Of a stretch of 64,000 nt of DNA, positions 41,601-49,550 are shown one piece after another. The stretch is from contig NZ_JBNCMC010000003.1 of assembly GCF_049844995.1 (NCBI RefSeq), positions 1-64,000 on the forward strand, given 5' to 3'. Source of the DNA: Luteimicrobium sp049844995 (GTDB lineage: Bacteria > Actinomycetota > Actinomycetes > Actinomycetales > Cellulomonadaceae). How positions within the stretch are numbered: position 1 is the first letter of the stretch; every line of letters starts with the position of its first letter. Under the pieces are notes generated by a model that ran no database searches, was not told the origin of the DNA, and saw nothing but the letters and a program-made list of their open reading frames with translations. Made by a program: the position numbers and the translations under genes.

Positions 41601-43317
41601 CGCGACCAAGGCGCTGTTCTCCGAGCTCCTCGAGGGCCGGCTCCGGACGGTGCGCGACCTGCACGAGCGCCACGCCGACCTGCTGCGCGCGCTGCGTCCG
41701 GTCGTCGTCGCGACCCCCACGCTCGTGCCGCAGCTCTTCCCGACGACACGCACGTTGGACCTCGTCGTGCTCGACGCCGTCCAGCACGTCCCGCTCGAGA
41801 TGCTGCTCGCCGCGATCGCGCGCGGGCGGCAGGTGGTCGTCGTCGGCGACGTGCGGTCGGCGTCGACGCCGGCGGTCCGCGAGCTGGCGCGCGTCCTGCC
41901 GACGCTCACCCTGCGCTCCGACGCGACGCGACGCGACCCGCACCTGGTGGGCTTCCTCGGCCGGCACGGGTACGACGGCGTCCTCGCGCCCGCCCCGCTG
42001 CCGGCGTCCCGGTCGACCGTCCACCTGCACGTGACCGAGGGGCTCGGCATGCCCGACCCGGCCTCCGGGGCGGTGGAGTCCACGCAGGCCGAGCTGGACC
42101 GCGTCGTCGAGCTCGCGATCGAGCACGCGATGATGCGCCCCGAGCAGACCCTCGGCATCGTCGCGGTCACGCCCTCGCACGCGGCACGCATCCGCGAGGC
42201 CCTGCTCGCGGAGGTCCGGCGCAATCCCGGGCTCGCGGGCTTCTTCGCCGGCAACCGGCCGGAGCCGGTCGTGGTCGCCGACCTCACGGGCGTCGCCGGC
42301 CTCACGCGCGACGCGATCATCCTCACGCTCGGCTTCGGCAAGACGCCGCACGGTCGGGTCCTGCACCGGTTCGGCCTCGTCGGCGAGGCGGGTGGCGACG
42401 CGCTGCTCCTCGACGCCGTGGGCGCGAGCCGGGAACGGCTCGACGTCGTGTCGTGCTTCCGGGCGGACGAGCTCGACCCCGACCGCCTGCGGGGCGGGGG
42501 AGCGCGGCTGCTCGCCGACCTCCTCGGGTTCGCCGCCGAGCGCGACGGCCAGGCCGACCCGCTGGAGCTCTGGAACGGCGTCGACGTCGCGCGCGGCAGC
42601 GACCGGCTGGTGCTCGACCTCGCCGAACGCCTGTGGCGTGCCGGCCTCGTCGTCGAGACCGACTTCGGTCCGGACGGGTCGGACCGGGTGCCGCTCGTCG
42701 TCGGGCACCCGGACGTCCCCGGCGAGCTGCTCGTGGCGGTGCTGACCGACGACGAGGCGTACGTCGCGCAGCCGAGCGTCCGCGTCCGGGAGCGTCAGCG
42801 GCGCGAGCGGCTGGAGCGCCTGGGCTGGACGGTCGTCCAGGTGTGGTCGGCGGCCGCGTTCCTCGACCCCGAGAAGGAGGCCGAGCGGATCCGGCGCGCC
42901 GTCCTCAAGTCACGGGACGTGCGGGTGGGGGCCGTGCGGGCGACCGTCGCGACGGGTGCGATCCCGCTGCCGCGCGCGGCCGTCGCCTCGTCGTCCGCGG
43001 GTCCGGCCAGGCCGGTCGCGTCCGGCTCCCCGGAGCCGGGCTCGCCCGACGAGCACGGGTCGCCCGCGCCGGCCCCGACGGCGGAACCCGCCCCGGCGGG
43101 GGACGCGGGCCCGACGGCCGAGCCCTCCACGGCCGCTGCCGTGGACGACGCCTCCGACGACGCCGCGCGTCGCGGCCGGCGACGGGTGGTGCGCCAGGGG
43201 ACGGAGCGCGAGGCCGTCCTCGGCAGCACGAGCGACGACGTCGACGCTGACACGCCGGAGGGCGGCGACGACTCGAACGACGACCGCCTGCGCCGGGACG
43301 TGCCCCCGCACTGGTAG
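38668..43317 (+). CDS. DUF4011-type helicase/MTES_1575 nuclease homologue with degenerate motifs
   Basis: This 1549-residue protein resembles actinobacterial helicases that pair a DUF4011-like N-terminus (LDLSAAHPSGLAQLLAGRPT, about 112-131) with superfamily 1 helicase lobes and a C-terminal MTES_1575-type PD-(D/E)XK nuclease (about 1325-1415). Key residues look lost. The Walker A position reads DAPSGSDVVGT with no GK(S/T) (about 491). The Walker B/II position reads VVLDAVQHVP where DEASQ is usual (about 1031). The C-terminal motif is DAVGASRERLDVVS rather than AITRARxxLxVVS (about 1249). The nuclease strand is RVPLVVG with no catalytic Asp. GTG 38668 has no clear ribosome-binding site. A structural or sensing pseudoenzyme is likely. 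Confidence 0.75.
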   Translation: MTAAGPDPEPDRPGSPLARLWRRDRARTGDAPTTTSVPDDAASPPGAPLAAESVDGTVVGPHDGPATPATPAGPLTSEEAVEAALPRWRVALVEHVGGSSLEDITVLGDAVLDLSAAHPSGLAQLLAGRPTRLSNLFREPDALPAARRHARAVVAQTQDYAQRYGTAPTYLAIGVASWSGTAGPGPRSDDMAALARVATSSFRTLHPAVAASSSPLQLEAAVRTDDDAVRPRGDRAGLDDVAAVESAGLREVTGARGVGGAEAAKDVKGSAAVPGGEATAERPAEPSPSASVPPTPDVTTSASAPPTPDATEETPTPRRVNAPVLLRSLTISTAGRGGTDFELTLEPTVELNTLLVRALRDHGALIDPVSLAQGAFTGVGFDPSAVLARIGTLGAAVLEDFTLTDRRLVGSFVHPGQHLVDDLDELAPGLARHEVVAALAGSSQVPVPVGPPLPPERTADGDPLLERGVGDLDQAQRRAVDALVGGGHFAIDAPSGSDVVGTVAALLAEAAASGRQALYVTGHRRAADAVSSRLGDLGLGELTFEIAAEPGWRASAANRLLTAMASEPAQTDLSAHAETMDALVGARARLTAYIEALHLPRSPWGVSAYDALQALARLMSERPAPETAVRLSSEVTSALDDDARAAAAAALERAAELGAFTLHAATTPWFDADLETEDDARSTLLRLDRLRTQTLPRLREQIEYVSRETDLTTATTLGEWQAVLQMLGGMRGTLDVFLPLVFEQPAVDMVQATATKQWRVDHGIEMGGVARRRLVRRAKDMLRPGVRVSDLHAALQQVEAQRAVWATHCPTGSWPRLPEGLSAIEDTNEAVRIDVDELARVLGPTPGGGALLDLPFDDLAARLDALADDRSALDDLPERTAAVRRARGAGLSELVDDLSRRAVAPGLVAPELELAWWSSVFEQIVATDPALTGQDGPGLDALAARFRDLDRRHVTALPVSVLNHVHARTLDAMRADPDATKALFSELLEGRLRTVRDLHERHADLLRALRPVVVATPTLVPQLFPTTRTLDLVVLDAVQHVPLEMLLAAIARGRQVVVVGDVRSASTPAVRELARVLPTLTLRSDATRRDPHLVGFLGRHGYDGVLAPAPLPASRSTVHLHVTEGLGMPDPASGAVESTQAELDRVVELAIEHAMMRPEQTLGIVAVTPSHAARIREALLAEVRRNPGLAGFFAGNRPEPVVVADLTGVAGLTRDAIILTLGFGKTPHGRVLHRFGLVGEAGGDALLLDAVGASRERLDVVSCFRADELDPDRLRGGGARLLADLLGFAAERDGQADPLELWNGVDVARGSDRLVLDLAERLWRAGLVVETDFGPDGSDRVPLVVGHPDVPGELLVAVLTDDEAYVAQPSVRVRERQRRERLERLGWTVVQVWSAAAFLDPEKEAERIRRAVLKSRDVRVGAVRATVATGAIPLPRAAVASSSAGPARPVASGSPEPGSPDEHGSPAPAPTAEPAPAGDAGPTAEPSTAAAVDDASDDAARRGRRRVVRQGTEREAVLGSTSDDVDADTPEGGDDSNDDRLRRDVPPHW

Positions 43318-43324
43318 GAGCTCC

Positions 43325-43417
43325 GTTCGCCGACGGTGACGCTGGGTTCGCCGACGGTGACGCTGGGTTCGCCGATGGTGACGCCCCGTTCGCCGATGGT
43401 GACGCTCGGTTCGCCGA
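43325..43417 (+). repeat. Tandem array of a 21-bp repeat (left, four and a half copies)
   Basis: Units start at 43325, 43346, 43367, 43388, with a partial at 43409. Consensus is GTTCGCCGAYGGTGACGCYSG. The array begins just after the helicase-like stop codon. Bases 43367-43404 match the inverted right array perfectly over 38 bases. Translated in frame it would read FADGDA repeats, as in the ATPase gene near 7.4 kb. Confidence 0.9.
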
Positions 43418-43684
43418 ACACGGGCTTGTGTACCGATCCGCCGCTGAACGTGTTCAGGACCCCGTGTTGGGCGAGGGGAGTGAGTCCACATCTCCGTGCT
43501 CGGCGGGCACGGGCGCGTCCGACGACGGCGCGCGGCCGGGCTGCTGAGGTGAGGTGGCGGCTGGAGCGGGTGGGTGCGGGCAGGTGGTGAAGGACGTCAA
43601 GGAGCCGGAAGGCCCCCAGGGCCTGGAGGCGACGCAGTCCGAACCGCCTGTCCGCACCCACCCGCGGAAGGAACCACCGCGCCC
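43418..43684. other. Unassigned spacer between the two repeat arrays
   Basis: These 267 bases separate oppositely oriented arrays. I see no convincing gene: open frames here have low-complexity content and no ribosome-binding sites. Short inverted stretches (GGCCCCCAGGGCC near 43612) exist but none is strong. Confidence 0.5.
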
Positions 43685-43768
43685 GACGTCACCATCGGCG
43701 AACGGGGCGTCACCATCGGCGAACGCGACGTCACCGTCGGCGAACGGGGCGTCACCGCCGGCGGACGA
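43685..43768 (-). repeat. Tandem array of the 21-bp repeat in inverted orientation (right, four copies)
   Basis: Four 21-base units start at 43685, 43706, 43727 and 43748. They are the reverse complement of the left array; the last unit is diverged. The array ends three bases before the DUF6114 stop codon. The two arrays could pair as a long stem around the 267-base spacer. Confidence 0.9.
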
Positions 43769-43770
43769 CG

Positions 43771-45369
43771 TCAGTGCTCGTAGACCTCTTGGTGCGGGTT
43801 GTCGTAGGCGAGCGACTGTGCCGTGTTGGCGACCATCTCGATCTTGACGTCCGTCATGGACGGGAGCGGGATGAAGCCGGGCGGGGCGCACTCGGGGGTG
43901 AAGGTGAGCGGGATCCCGAGCAGCTTGCCCGAGAACTTCGTCGCGTAAAGGAGGACGTCGCCCTTCATCGTGATCGAGTCGGACGTCGCGACCAGGCCCT
44001 GGCTGCCGTCCGCCTTGGCGGGCACGTCGAGCCGGAAGCCAGGGACGACGGCCTTGTCGGCGGTGAACTTCATGGCGCGGACGGTCGTGCCGTCGACGCG
44101 CTTCAGGGTGACGTTCCCCTTGTACCAGGAGTTCGTGATCTGGAACTTCGTGCCGGACAGGTGCGACGACAGGTTCGGCACGGTCACCTCCGCCGACGAC
44201 CCGAGGTCCTTGCCCTCCCCGAGGCACAGCTTGAGCTGGTCCGCGAGGGCCTCGACGCCCTCCTTCGCGGCCTTCTCGACGGACGCCTGGTCGGTCGTGC
44301 CGTCGGAGGTGTCGCTCGTGTCGTCGGTGGCGTCCTTGCCCGTGGCGTCGGCGGCCGCCGTGTCGTCCGCCGGTGCGCCGGAGTGGGCGCCGTCGCCTGC
44401 CGTCCCGCCCCCCGACGACGACGGCGTGTCGCCCGCGGCGGACCCGCCACCGTCGCCCGCTGTCGCCCCGCCGGAAGGGGCGGGCGTCGAGGCGTCGGAG
44501 GCGCCGTCGTCGGCGGGGGAGCCCGCCGTCTCGGTGGGGGAGCCGGTCGCGGTCGGCGACTCGCTCGGCGCGCCCGTCGGGTCGCCGGAGCCGGCGTCGT
44601 CGTCGGCGGGGCAGAACACGTGCAGGGGGTCGAGGACGCACCAGCCGCTCTGGTCGGCCGTGCTCGCCGAGGCGGCGACGGGGAGCGCCGCACCGGTGCC
44701 GCCCAGGGCGAGCGCCGAGACGAGCACGCCCGCGCCGACGGCGTTGAGCCGTGCGCGACCGCCGCGCGGCACGGCGGGGAGGGAGCGGGCTACGGCGCCG
44801 GCCTCAGCCGGCGCCCCCGGGAAAGGGCGCGGCGCCGGCGAGTCGTCGAGGACGAGCGTGTCGTCCGTGGTGGGGGCGCTGCCCGTGAGGTCGAGGCCGT
44901 CGGCGTGGCGGGGGCGGGCGGTCGCGGTGGCCGCCTCCGGCGCGGGCTCGACCGCGTCGCGCGGAAGCCACGCCAGGGTCCAGACGGAGCCCACGACGCC
45001 GAGGATCGTACCGAGGGCGAACCCGCCGAAGTTGACGCCGATGAGCGAGTAGACCGAGACGACGAGCGCGATCACGCCGTAGAAGACCCGGTGCACGGGC
45101 ATCGTCCAGGCGAGGATCCCCAGGAGCACCAGCGCGATCGGCAGGATCGTCGCCTGCATGCCCTGGACGCCGAACTGGAGGTGAAGGTGCCCGAAGTCGA
45201 GCTGGCCGGACCCGAAGAGCTCGAGCCCCGCGACGATCGTGACCAGGCCGCCCCAGAACGGTCGCGACCGGCGCCAGGCGCGGAACCGGTCCCGGCGGGC
45301 CTGGCCTGCGGCGGTCTCGGGTGCGTCGACGGTCGCGGTGTCGTCGGTCTCGTGCGGTGTCGTGGTCAC
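43771..45369 (-). CDS. DUF6114 membrane protein with large secreted C-terminus
   Basis: This 532-residue protein has an N-terminal block of about four membrane helices (residues 35-130, RPFWGGLVTIVAGLELFGSG and LPIALVLLGILAWTM), the DUF6114 signature. A cytoplasmic linker and another hydrophobic segment follow (about 208-240), then a Thr/Ser/Asp/Pro-rich spacer (about 260-355). The C-terminal domain (about 365-532) includes LCLGEGKDLGSSAEVTVPNL and ends QEVYEH. GTG 45369 has AGGAG upstream. The DUF6230 gene precedes it in the same direction, and in actinobacteria these two families travel together. Function is unknown; cell-envelope association is inferred. Confidence 0.8.
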   Translation of the reverse strand: MTTTPHETDDTATVDAPETAAGQARRDRFRAWRRSRPFWGGLVTIVAGLELFGSGQLDFGHLHLQFGVQGMQATILPIALVLLGILAWTMPVHRVFYGVIALVVSVYSLIGVNFGGFALGTILGVVGSVWTLAWLPRDAVEPAPEAATATARPRHADGLDLTGSAPTTDDTLVLDDSPAPRPFPGAPAEAGAVARSLPAVPRGGRARLNAVGAGVLVSALALGGTGAALPVAASASTADQSGWCVLDPLHVFCPADDDAGSGDPTGAPSESPTATGSPTETAGSPADDGASDASTPAPSGGATAGDGGGSAAGDTPSSSGGGTAGDGAHSGAPADDTAAADATGKDATDDTSDTSDGTTDQASVEKAAKEGVEALADQLKLCLGEGKDLGSSAEVTVPNLSSHLSGTKFQITNSWYKGNVTLKRVDGTTVRAMKFTADKAVVPGFRLDVPAKADGSQGLVATSDSITMKGDVLLYATKFSGKLLGIPLTFTPECAPPGFIPLPSMTDVKIEMVANTAQSLAYDNPHQEVYEH

Positions 45370-45453
45370 CCTCTGGACTCCTTCGTCGGTCGAGGTGGGT
45401 GAGATGGGTGTCCCGCCCGCGGGAACCGACCCGCGGGCGGGACGCCGCATCCG

Positions 45454-46044
45454 TCAGAAGCAGGTGTCCTTGGGGGACGTGATGAACAGGTGCAGGCCGT
45501 TGAGCGTGAACGTGCCGGCCTGGGTGCTGAGCGAGGTCTGCTTGAGACCCTTGATGCTCACGTGGTCGGCGTCCTGCGCGAAGTCGCCCTTGGACCCCTT
45601 GGCCGTCGTCTGGACCTTCGACGCGTCGATGCCGATGCGGATGTTCGTGAAGGTGGCGTCGCCCTTGAGGTCGGTCATGCCGATCAGGAGGTCCTTGGCC
45701 TCGGCCGGCTTGCCGCCGCCGCCCGCTGTGATCTTCAGGCCCACGGGCGCGCCGGGGATGGAGACGGACTGGCACAGGTCCGCGAGCGTGGCGTTCTGGA
45801 TGGCGGAGATCGCGACCGGGTTCTGCTTGCCGTCGGCGTCGACCGCGACGCCGGAGTACTGGGAGAAGCCGTCGCCCTCGAGCTGGGACGCGCCGACCTG
45901 GAACGGCAGGCCGGAGACGGCGAACGAGACGGGGACGGCGCCGCTCGCGACGCCTCCCATCAGCACGGTGACCGCGACGGCGGCCGGCACCGCGGCGAGC
46001 GCGACGCGACCCCGACGCGTGCTCGTGAGCTTCTTCAACTTCAC
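45454..46044 (-). CDS. DUF6230 secreted protein
   Basis: This 196-residue protein has a basic start and a signal-like hydrophobic segment (RVALAAVPAAVAVTVLMGGVASGAV, about residues 13-37). The mature part contains FAVSGLPFQVGASQLEGDGF and a cysteine pair (ADLCQSVSIPG and the terminal KDTCF). It matches the DUF6230 family. I chose GTG 46044 because AGGAGG lies seven bases upstream; the ATG at 46092 would add a leader without such a site. It is the first gene of the DUF6230-DUF6114 pair and divergent from a TetR-type regulator. Function unknown. Confidence 0.8.
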   Translation of the reverse strand: MKLKKLTSTRRGRVALAAVPAAVAVTVLMGGVASGAVPVSFAVSGLPFQVGASQLEGDGFSQYSGVAVDADGKQNPVAISAIQNATLADLCQSVSIPGAPVGLKITAGGGGKPAEAKDLLIGMTDLKGDATFTNIRIGIDASKVQTTAKGSKGDFAQDADHVSIKGLKQTSLSTQAGTFTLNGLHLFITSPKDTCF

Positions 46045-46108
46045 GGATCCTCCTTGATTCATGGCGGTGCTGGCGACGTCGTCGTCGCTCATGGGGGCGA
46101 CAGTACGG

Positions 46109-46175
46109 AGCCTACTGAACGCCTGTCAATAGCTAACTTGTCGCGAGTCAATAACGGCAGATCAGTCGCTATGCT
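46109..46175. promoter_or_regulatory. Divergent promoter region of DUF6230 and TetR genes
   Basis: On the minus strand TTGACA (46129-46124) and TACTGT (46105-46100) are spaced by 18 bases. On the plus strand TATGCT (46170-46175) is a likely -10. GTCAATA occurs twice in direct orientation, at 46125 and 46147, 22 bases apart, and may be the TetR-type operator. The stretch is notably AT-rich. Confidence 0.5.
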
Positions 46176-46181
46176 CGGCTC

Positions 46182-46826
46182 ATGGGCGACCAGCGCAATG
46201 ACGAGAGGCGGACCCGCCTCTCACCCGACGAGCGCCGCGCGCAGCTCGTGGCCATCGGCGTCCAGGCGCTCGCCGACCACTCGCTCGACGAGCTCACCAT
46301 CGAGCGGCTCTCGCAGCGCGCCGGTGTCTCGCGCGGGCTGCTGTTCTACTACTTCGGCTCCAAGCAGGGCTTCCACCGGGAGGTCGTCCGCGCTGCCCGC
46401 GACGGCCTGCTCCGCGCCACCGAGCCGGACCTGGACCTCGCGCCGCTCGACCGCCTCCACGCGACGCTCAGCAACCTCGTCCGGTTCGTCCGCGAGCACG
46501 AGGACACGTTCTTCTCGCTCGTGCGCGGCGCGGCGTCGGGGGACCGGGAGGTGCGCGAGGTCGTCCAGCAGGCGCGCGCGCTCCAGATGGAGCGGCTCCG
46601 GGTCGTCTGCGAGGAGCTCGGCATCCCGGACACGGCGATGCTCCGCATGACGCTGCGCTCGTGGGTCGCGTTCGCGGAGGAGTCTCTCGTCGACGGGGTG
46701 CTCGTCAGCGAGCTCTCGCCCGAGGAGCTCGTCGACTTCCTCGAGCGCACGCTGTTCGCCGTCGTGCCGTGCGTCGACCCGGCGTACCGGAAGCGTTTGC
46801 GGCCCGACGTCGCGGCGTCGAGCTGA
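46182..46826 (+). CDS. TetR-family transcriptional regulator
   Basis: This 214-residue regulator has the TetR helix-turn-helix at residues about 20-65 (RRAQLVAIGVQALADHSLDEL, LSQRAGVSRGLLFYYFGSKQGF) and a helical ligand domain (about 70-205) that I cannot assign to a ligand. The ATG 46182 start follows an AT-rich promoter shared with the DUF6230-DUF6114 genes, so it most likely controls that pair. It converges with mscL across a 16-base gap. Confidence 0.9.
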   Translation: MGDQRNDERRTRLSPDERRAQLVAIGVQALADHSLDELTIERLSQRAGVSRGLLFYYFGSKQGFHREVVRAARDGLLRATEPDLDLAPLDRLHATLSNLVRFVREHEDTFFSLVRGAASGDREVREVVQQARALQMERLRVVCEELGIPDTAMLRMTLRSWVAFAEESLVDGVLVSELSPEELVDFLERTLFAVVPCVDPAYRKRLRPDVAASS

Positions 46827-46842
46827 CGGAGGCCGGCCCCGG

Positions 46843-47274
46843 TCAGACGCGCGGGCGGTCCGCCAGCAGGTCGCGGATCTCCGTGAGGAGCTGGACGTCC
46901 GCGGGGGTGGCGGCGGGCTCCACGGCCTTGTTGCGGTTGCGGCGCTCGTTGATCTTGTTCATCGGCAGCACGATGAGGAAGTAGATCGCCGCTGCGATGA
47001 GGAGGAAGTTCACCACCGCCGTGAGGAGGTGGCCGACGCTGATGATCGCGTCGTCGTCGTGCGTCGAGGGATCCGGGCCGTGGCGGAGCGTGATGTCCCA
47101 CAGCTGGTCGAAGTTCGGCTTCCCGAAGATCGCCCCGATGATCGGGTTGATGAAGTAGGTGACGAGCGAGTTCACCACCGCGGTGAACGCGGCACCGATG
47201 ACGACCGCTACCGCGAGCTCGACGACGTTGCCCCGCATGATGAAGTCGCGGAAGCCGCTGAAGACGTGACGCAT
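46843..47274 (-). CDS. mscL: Large-conductance mechanosensitive channel
   Basis: This 143-residue channel opens under membrane tension to release solutes during hypo-osmotic shock. The N-terminal helix is RHVFSGFRDFIMRGNVVELAVAVVIG, and TM1 (about 16-42) carries the pore glycines/alanines AVVIGAAFTAVVNSLV. TM2 lies at about 75-98 (AVVNFLLIAAAIYFLIV), followed by the PMNKINERRNRNK cytoplasmic charged cluster and a C-terminal helix LLTEIRDLL. Start ATG 47274 was chosen because upstream residues are not conserved. The neighbours (SAF, FmdB, 5-FTHF cyclo-ligase) form a common actinobacterial arrangement. Confidence 0.95.
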   Translation of the reverse strand: MRHVFSGFRDFIMRGNVVELAVAVVIGAAFTAVVNSLVTYFINPIIGAIFGKPNFDQLWDITLRHGPDPSTHDDDAIISVGHLLTAVVNFLLIAAAIYFLIVLPMNKINERRNRNKAVEPAATPADVQLLTEIRDLLADRPRV

Positions 47275-47384
47275 GCGTTCGGAGATCCTCTCGTGGTCCG
47301 GCCAAAGGTCGAGGACATACAAGCACGCCCGGGCGGGGGGTCACGAAGTCGTCCTCGCCCGCGTCGGGGGGCGCGCTCCGGTGG

Positions 47385-48212
47385 TCAGCGCACGAGCACC
47401 GCGGTGACGCGCGCCCAGTCCGGGCGCCCGGCGATGGCCTCCGCCTCCCTCGAAGTGACGGCCACGACGAGCGTCGGCGTCGCCGTGGCGGTGTCGCCGC
47501 CGCCCAGCAGCCCGCCCCCGGAACCGTGGTCGCCGTCGGGGGACGGCAGGACCAGCGCGCCGCGGGCCAGGTACGACGACGTCGCGGCCGGGGCGTTCTC
47601 GCCGTCGGCGTGCTCGTCCCCGCCGGCGCCTGCATCCTCGGCACCCGTGTCGGCGGCGGTGTCGGCGTCGTTCCCGCCCGTCGTGCCGGTCCCTGCCGCG
47701 CCGTCGGTCGTCGACGCGAGGAGGTCGACATGGTCGCCCGGGCCGAGCAGCGCGGCCGCCGGGTCGTCGGCGAGCGGGAGCGCGACGACGACGCGTCCCT
47801 TCGGGGCGCTCGCGGCCACCGCTCCCGCGGCGACGAGCCCGGGCGAGACGACGGTCCCGGCCGCGAGAGCGACGGACGCCACCCGCCCCTTCGCGTCCGA
47901 GGCGGCCCGATAGGCGGAGGGCGGGGCGAGGTCGGCGGCGACCCGGGCCACGCGCACGTCATGGACGTCGAGCGTCGTGCCCGCGGCGACGTCGTGGGCG
48001 GCGACGAGCACGGCCACGGTCGCCGGGGGAGCCGGCCTCAGCGCGCCGACGACGACCGCCGCCGCGAGCCCGCAACACACGGCGGCGACGGCGAAGCGGG
48101 CGCGCCAGAACGCCGTCGTCGCGCGCCGCCGGAGCCGGCCGGGGGCGCGGGCATCGTTCGGGACGGGCGGTCCGTGGGACGCGTCGGGGGCGCGGAGGTG
48201 GAGAAGGGGCAC
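47385..48212 (-). CDS. SAF-domain protein (CpaB/RcpC-like)
   Basis: This 275-residue protein has one N-terminal membrane segment (RFAVAAVCCGLAAAVVVGAL) followed by a SAF domain (about residues 75-145: VLVAAHDVAAGTTLDVHDVRVARV and AAGTVVSPGLV). Similar domains occur in CpaB/RcpC Flp-pilus assembly proteins and in antifreeze-like folds. A Gly/Ala/Asp-rich spacer (about 165-205) separates a last segment ending in TAVLVR. No pilus genes are nearby, so a pilus role is not supported. The start is uncertain; GTG 48212 is the position I consider most likely. Confidence 0.7.
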   Translation of the reverse strand: MPLLHLRAPDASHGPPVPNDARAPGRLRRRATTAFWRARFAVAAVCCGLAAAVVVGALRPAPPATVAVLVAAHDVAAGTTLDVHDVRVARVAADLAPPSAYRAASDAKGRVASVALAAGTVVSPGLVAAGAVAASAPKGRVVVALPLADDPAAALLGPGDHVDLLASTTDGAAGTGTTGGNDADTAADTGAEDAGAGGDEHADGENAPAATSSYLARGALVLPSPDGDHGSGGGLLGGGDTATATPTLVVAVTSREAEAIAGRPDWARVTAVLVR

Positions 48213-48337
48213 GCCGCGACGGTAGGCGACGTGCCGGAGGCGGTGCCGGGCCGCGGACGCGGGGTGTGCACGGCGGGCGCCGTCCACAGGCGGACCGTCG
48301 ACCTCCGCGGGCGGCGGTCAGCCGCGCGGGCGGGACC

Positions 48338-48703
48338 TCAGGACGCTGCGGCCTTGGACGAGCTGCCGGAGCTGGGGGTCGACGCACCGGAGCTCGAGCT
48401 CGAGCCGGCGGAGGAGCCGCTCGACGTGCTCGGGGTGCTCGACGTGCTGGAGCTCGAGCTCTCGGAGCTCGTCGAACCCGACGTCGTGCTGGACGTCGTC
48501 GACGCGCTCTTGGCGCCGGTCGACGACGAGCGCGAGTCGTTGCGGTAGAACCCAGAGCCCTTGAAGACGACGCCGACGGCCGAGAACACCTTGCGCAGCG
48601 TGCCGCCGCACTCGGGGCAGACGGTCAGCGCGTCGTCGGAGAAGGACTGCTGGATGTCGAACGCGTGGCCGCAGTCGGCGCAGCGGTAGGCGTAGGTGGG
48701 CAC
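48338..48703 (-). CDS. FmdB-family zinc ribbon protein with Ser-rich tail
   Basis: This 121-residue protein starts with an FmdB-type zinc ribbon: YAYRCADCGHAFDI and VCPECGGTLRKVF, giving CxxC...CxxC (residues about 8-34). After VGVVFKGSGFYRNDSR, typical of the family, residues 60-121 are almost entirely Ser/Thr/Gly/Ala and probably disordered. GTG 48703 is the start. FmdB-like proteins are thought to be small regulators; no target is known. Confidence 0.88.
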   Translation of the reverse strand: MPTYAYRCADCGHAFDIQQSFSDDALTVCPECGGTLRKVFSAVGVVFKGSGFYRNDSRSSSTGAKSASTTSSTTSGSTSSESSSSSTSSTPSTSSGSSAGSSSSSGASTPSSGSSSKAAAS

Positions 48704-48768
48704 GGTGGGGCTCCTCGGGAGGCCGACGGACGCACCGCCGGCTGGCACTCAGATGATCCGAGTGCCAA

Positions 48769-49407
48769 TCATACGCCGAGCTCGCGCCACCCTGCGGGCG
48801 TGGCGACGGCCTGGACGCGCAGGTCGTGCGGCTCGAACGGGAGGGGTCGGGAGGCGGCGTCGTAGACCTCCTCCGGGAACACGACGGCGACGACGCGCGC
48901 GCCGGGGCGGGTGTGCTGGAGGACGCGGTCGTACCACCCACCGCCCTGGCCGAGGCGCATCCCGGTCGTGTCGACGGCGAGCGCGGGCACCAGGACCACG
49001 TCGGCCTCGGTCACCGCCTCCGCCGGGAGCTCGGGCGTGCCGGGCTCGGGCGGGCGCCCGGGCGCCCGGACCCGCAGGTCGTCGGAGCCCGCGTAGACCG
49101 CCCAGTTGCGCTGCAGCCCGGTGCCGAGCACGGGCAGGAGCACGCGGACGTCGCGGGCGGCGAGCCGGTCCATGATCGCGACGGTGCCGGGCTCGGCGGG
49201 CCGAGCCGCGTAGACCGCGACGCACCGGGCATCCTTGACCTCGGGGATCGACTCCACGACGTCGGCGAGGGCCTCCGCGGCCTCGCGGCGCAGCCGCTCG
49301 GAGCGGGCCTCGCGCGCCGTGCGGATCGCGCGGCGCAGCTCGTCCTTGGCGTCCTCCGGCTCGAGTCCGTTCGACGAGGGGTAGGGCTGCGCGCTGCCGG
49401 AGGTCAT
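48769..49407 (-). CDS. 5-formyltetrahydrofolate cyclo-ligase
   Basis: This 212-residue enzyme converts 5-formyl-tetrahydrofolate to 5,10-methenyl-tetrahydrofolate with ATP. Signature blocks are AKDELRRAIRTAREARS (N-terminal basic helix), VLVPALAVDTTGMRLGQGGGWYDRVL (the conserved LGxGGGxYD motif, about residues 145-165) and DLRVQAVATP near the C-terminus. ATG 49407 is the start. It is divergent from the GNAT gene. In many actinobacteria galU and moeA lie between these two; here they are absent. Confidence 0.93.
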   Translation of the reverse strand: MTSGSAQPYPSSNGLEPEDAKDELRRAIRTAREARSERLRREAAEALADVVESIPEVKDARCVAVYAARPAEPGTVAIMDRLAARDVRVLLPVLGTGLQRNWAVYAGSDDLRVRAPGRPPEPGTPELPAEAVTEADVVLVPALAVDTTGMRLGQGGGWYDRVLQHTRPGARVVAVVFPEEVYDAASRPLPFEPHDLRVQAVATPAGWRELGV

Positions 49408-49550
49408 GGTGCCATTGTGGCAAACAGAACCCACGTCGACGCGGACCGCGCCGTGTCGGAGCGCCGGGACAGTTGGGGCGAACCGGCACGGCCGGGCCCC
49501 GTGGAGCGTTAGGGTCTGCCCATGATCTTCGACGCCCGCGGGGGTGCCCG

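Noticed and set aside
38641..42708. Long minus-strand frame over the helicase-like gene
   Set aside because: Arg/His-rich antisense shadow of a clearly coding gene.
43325..43768. CRISPR array
   Set aside because: Units abut directly with no unique spacers, the two sides are inverted to each other, and there are no cas genes.
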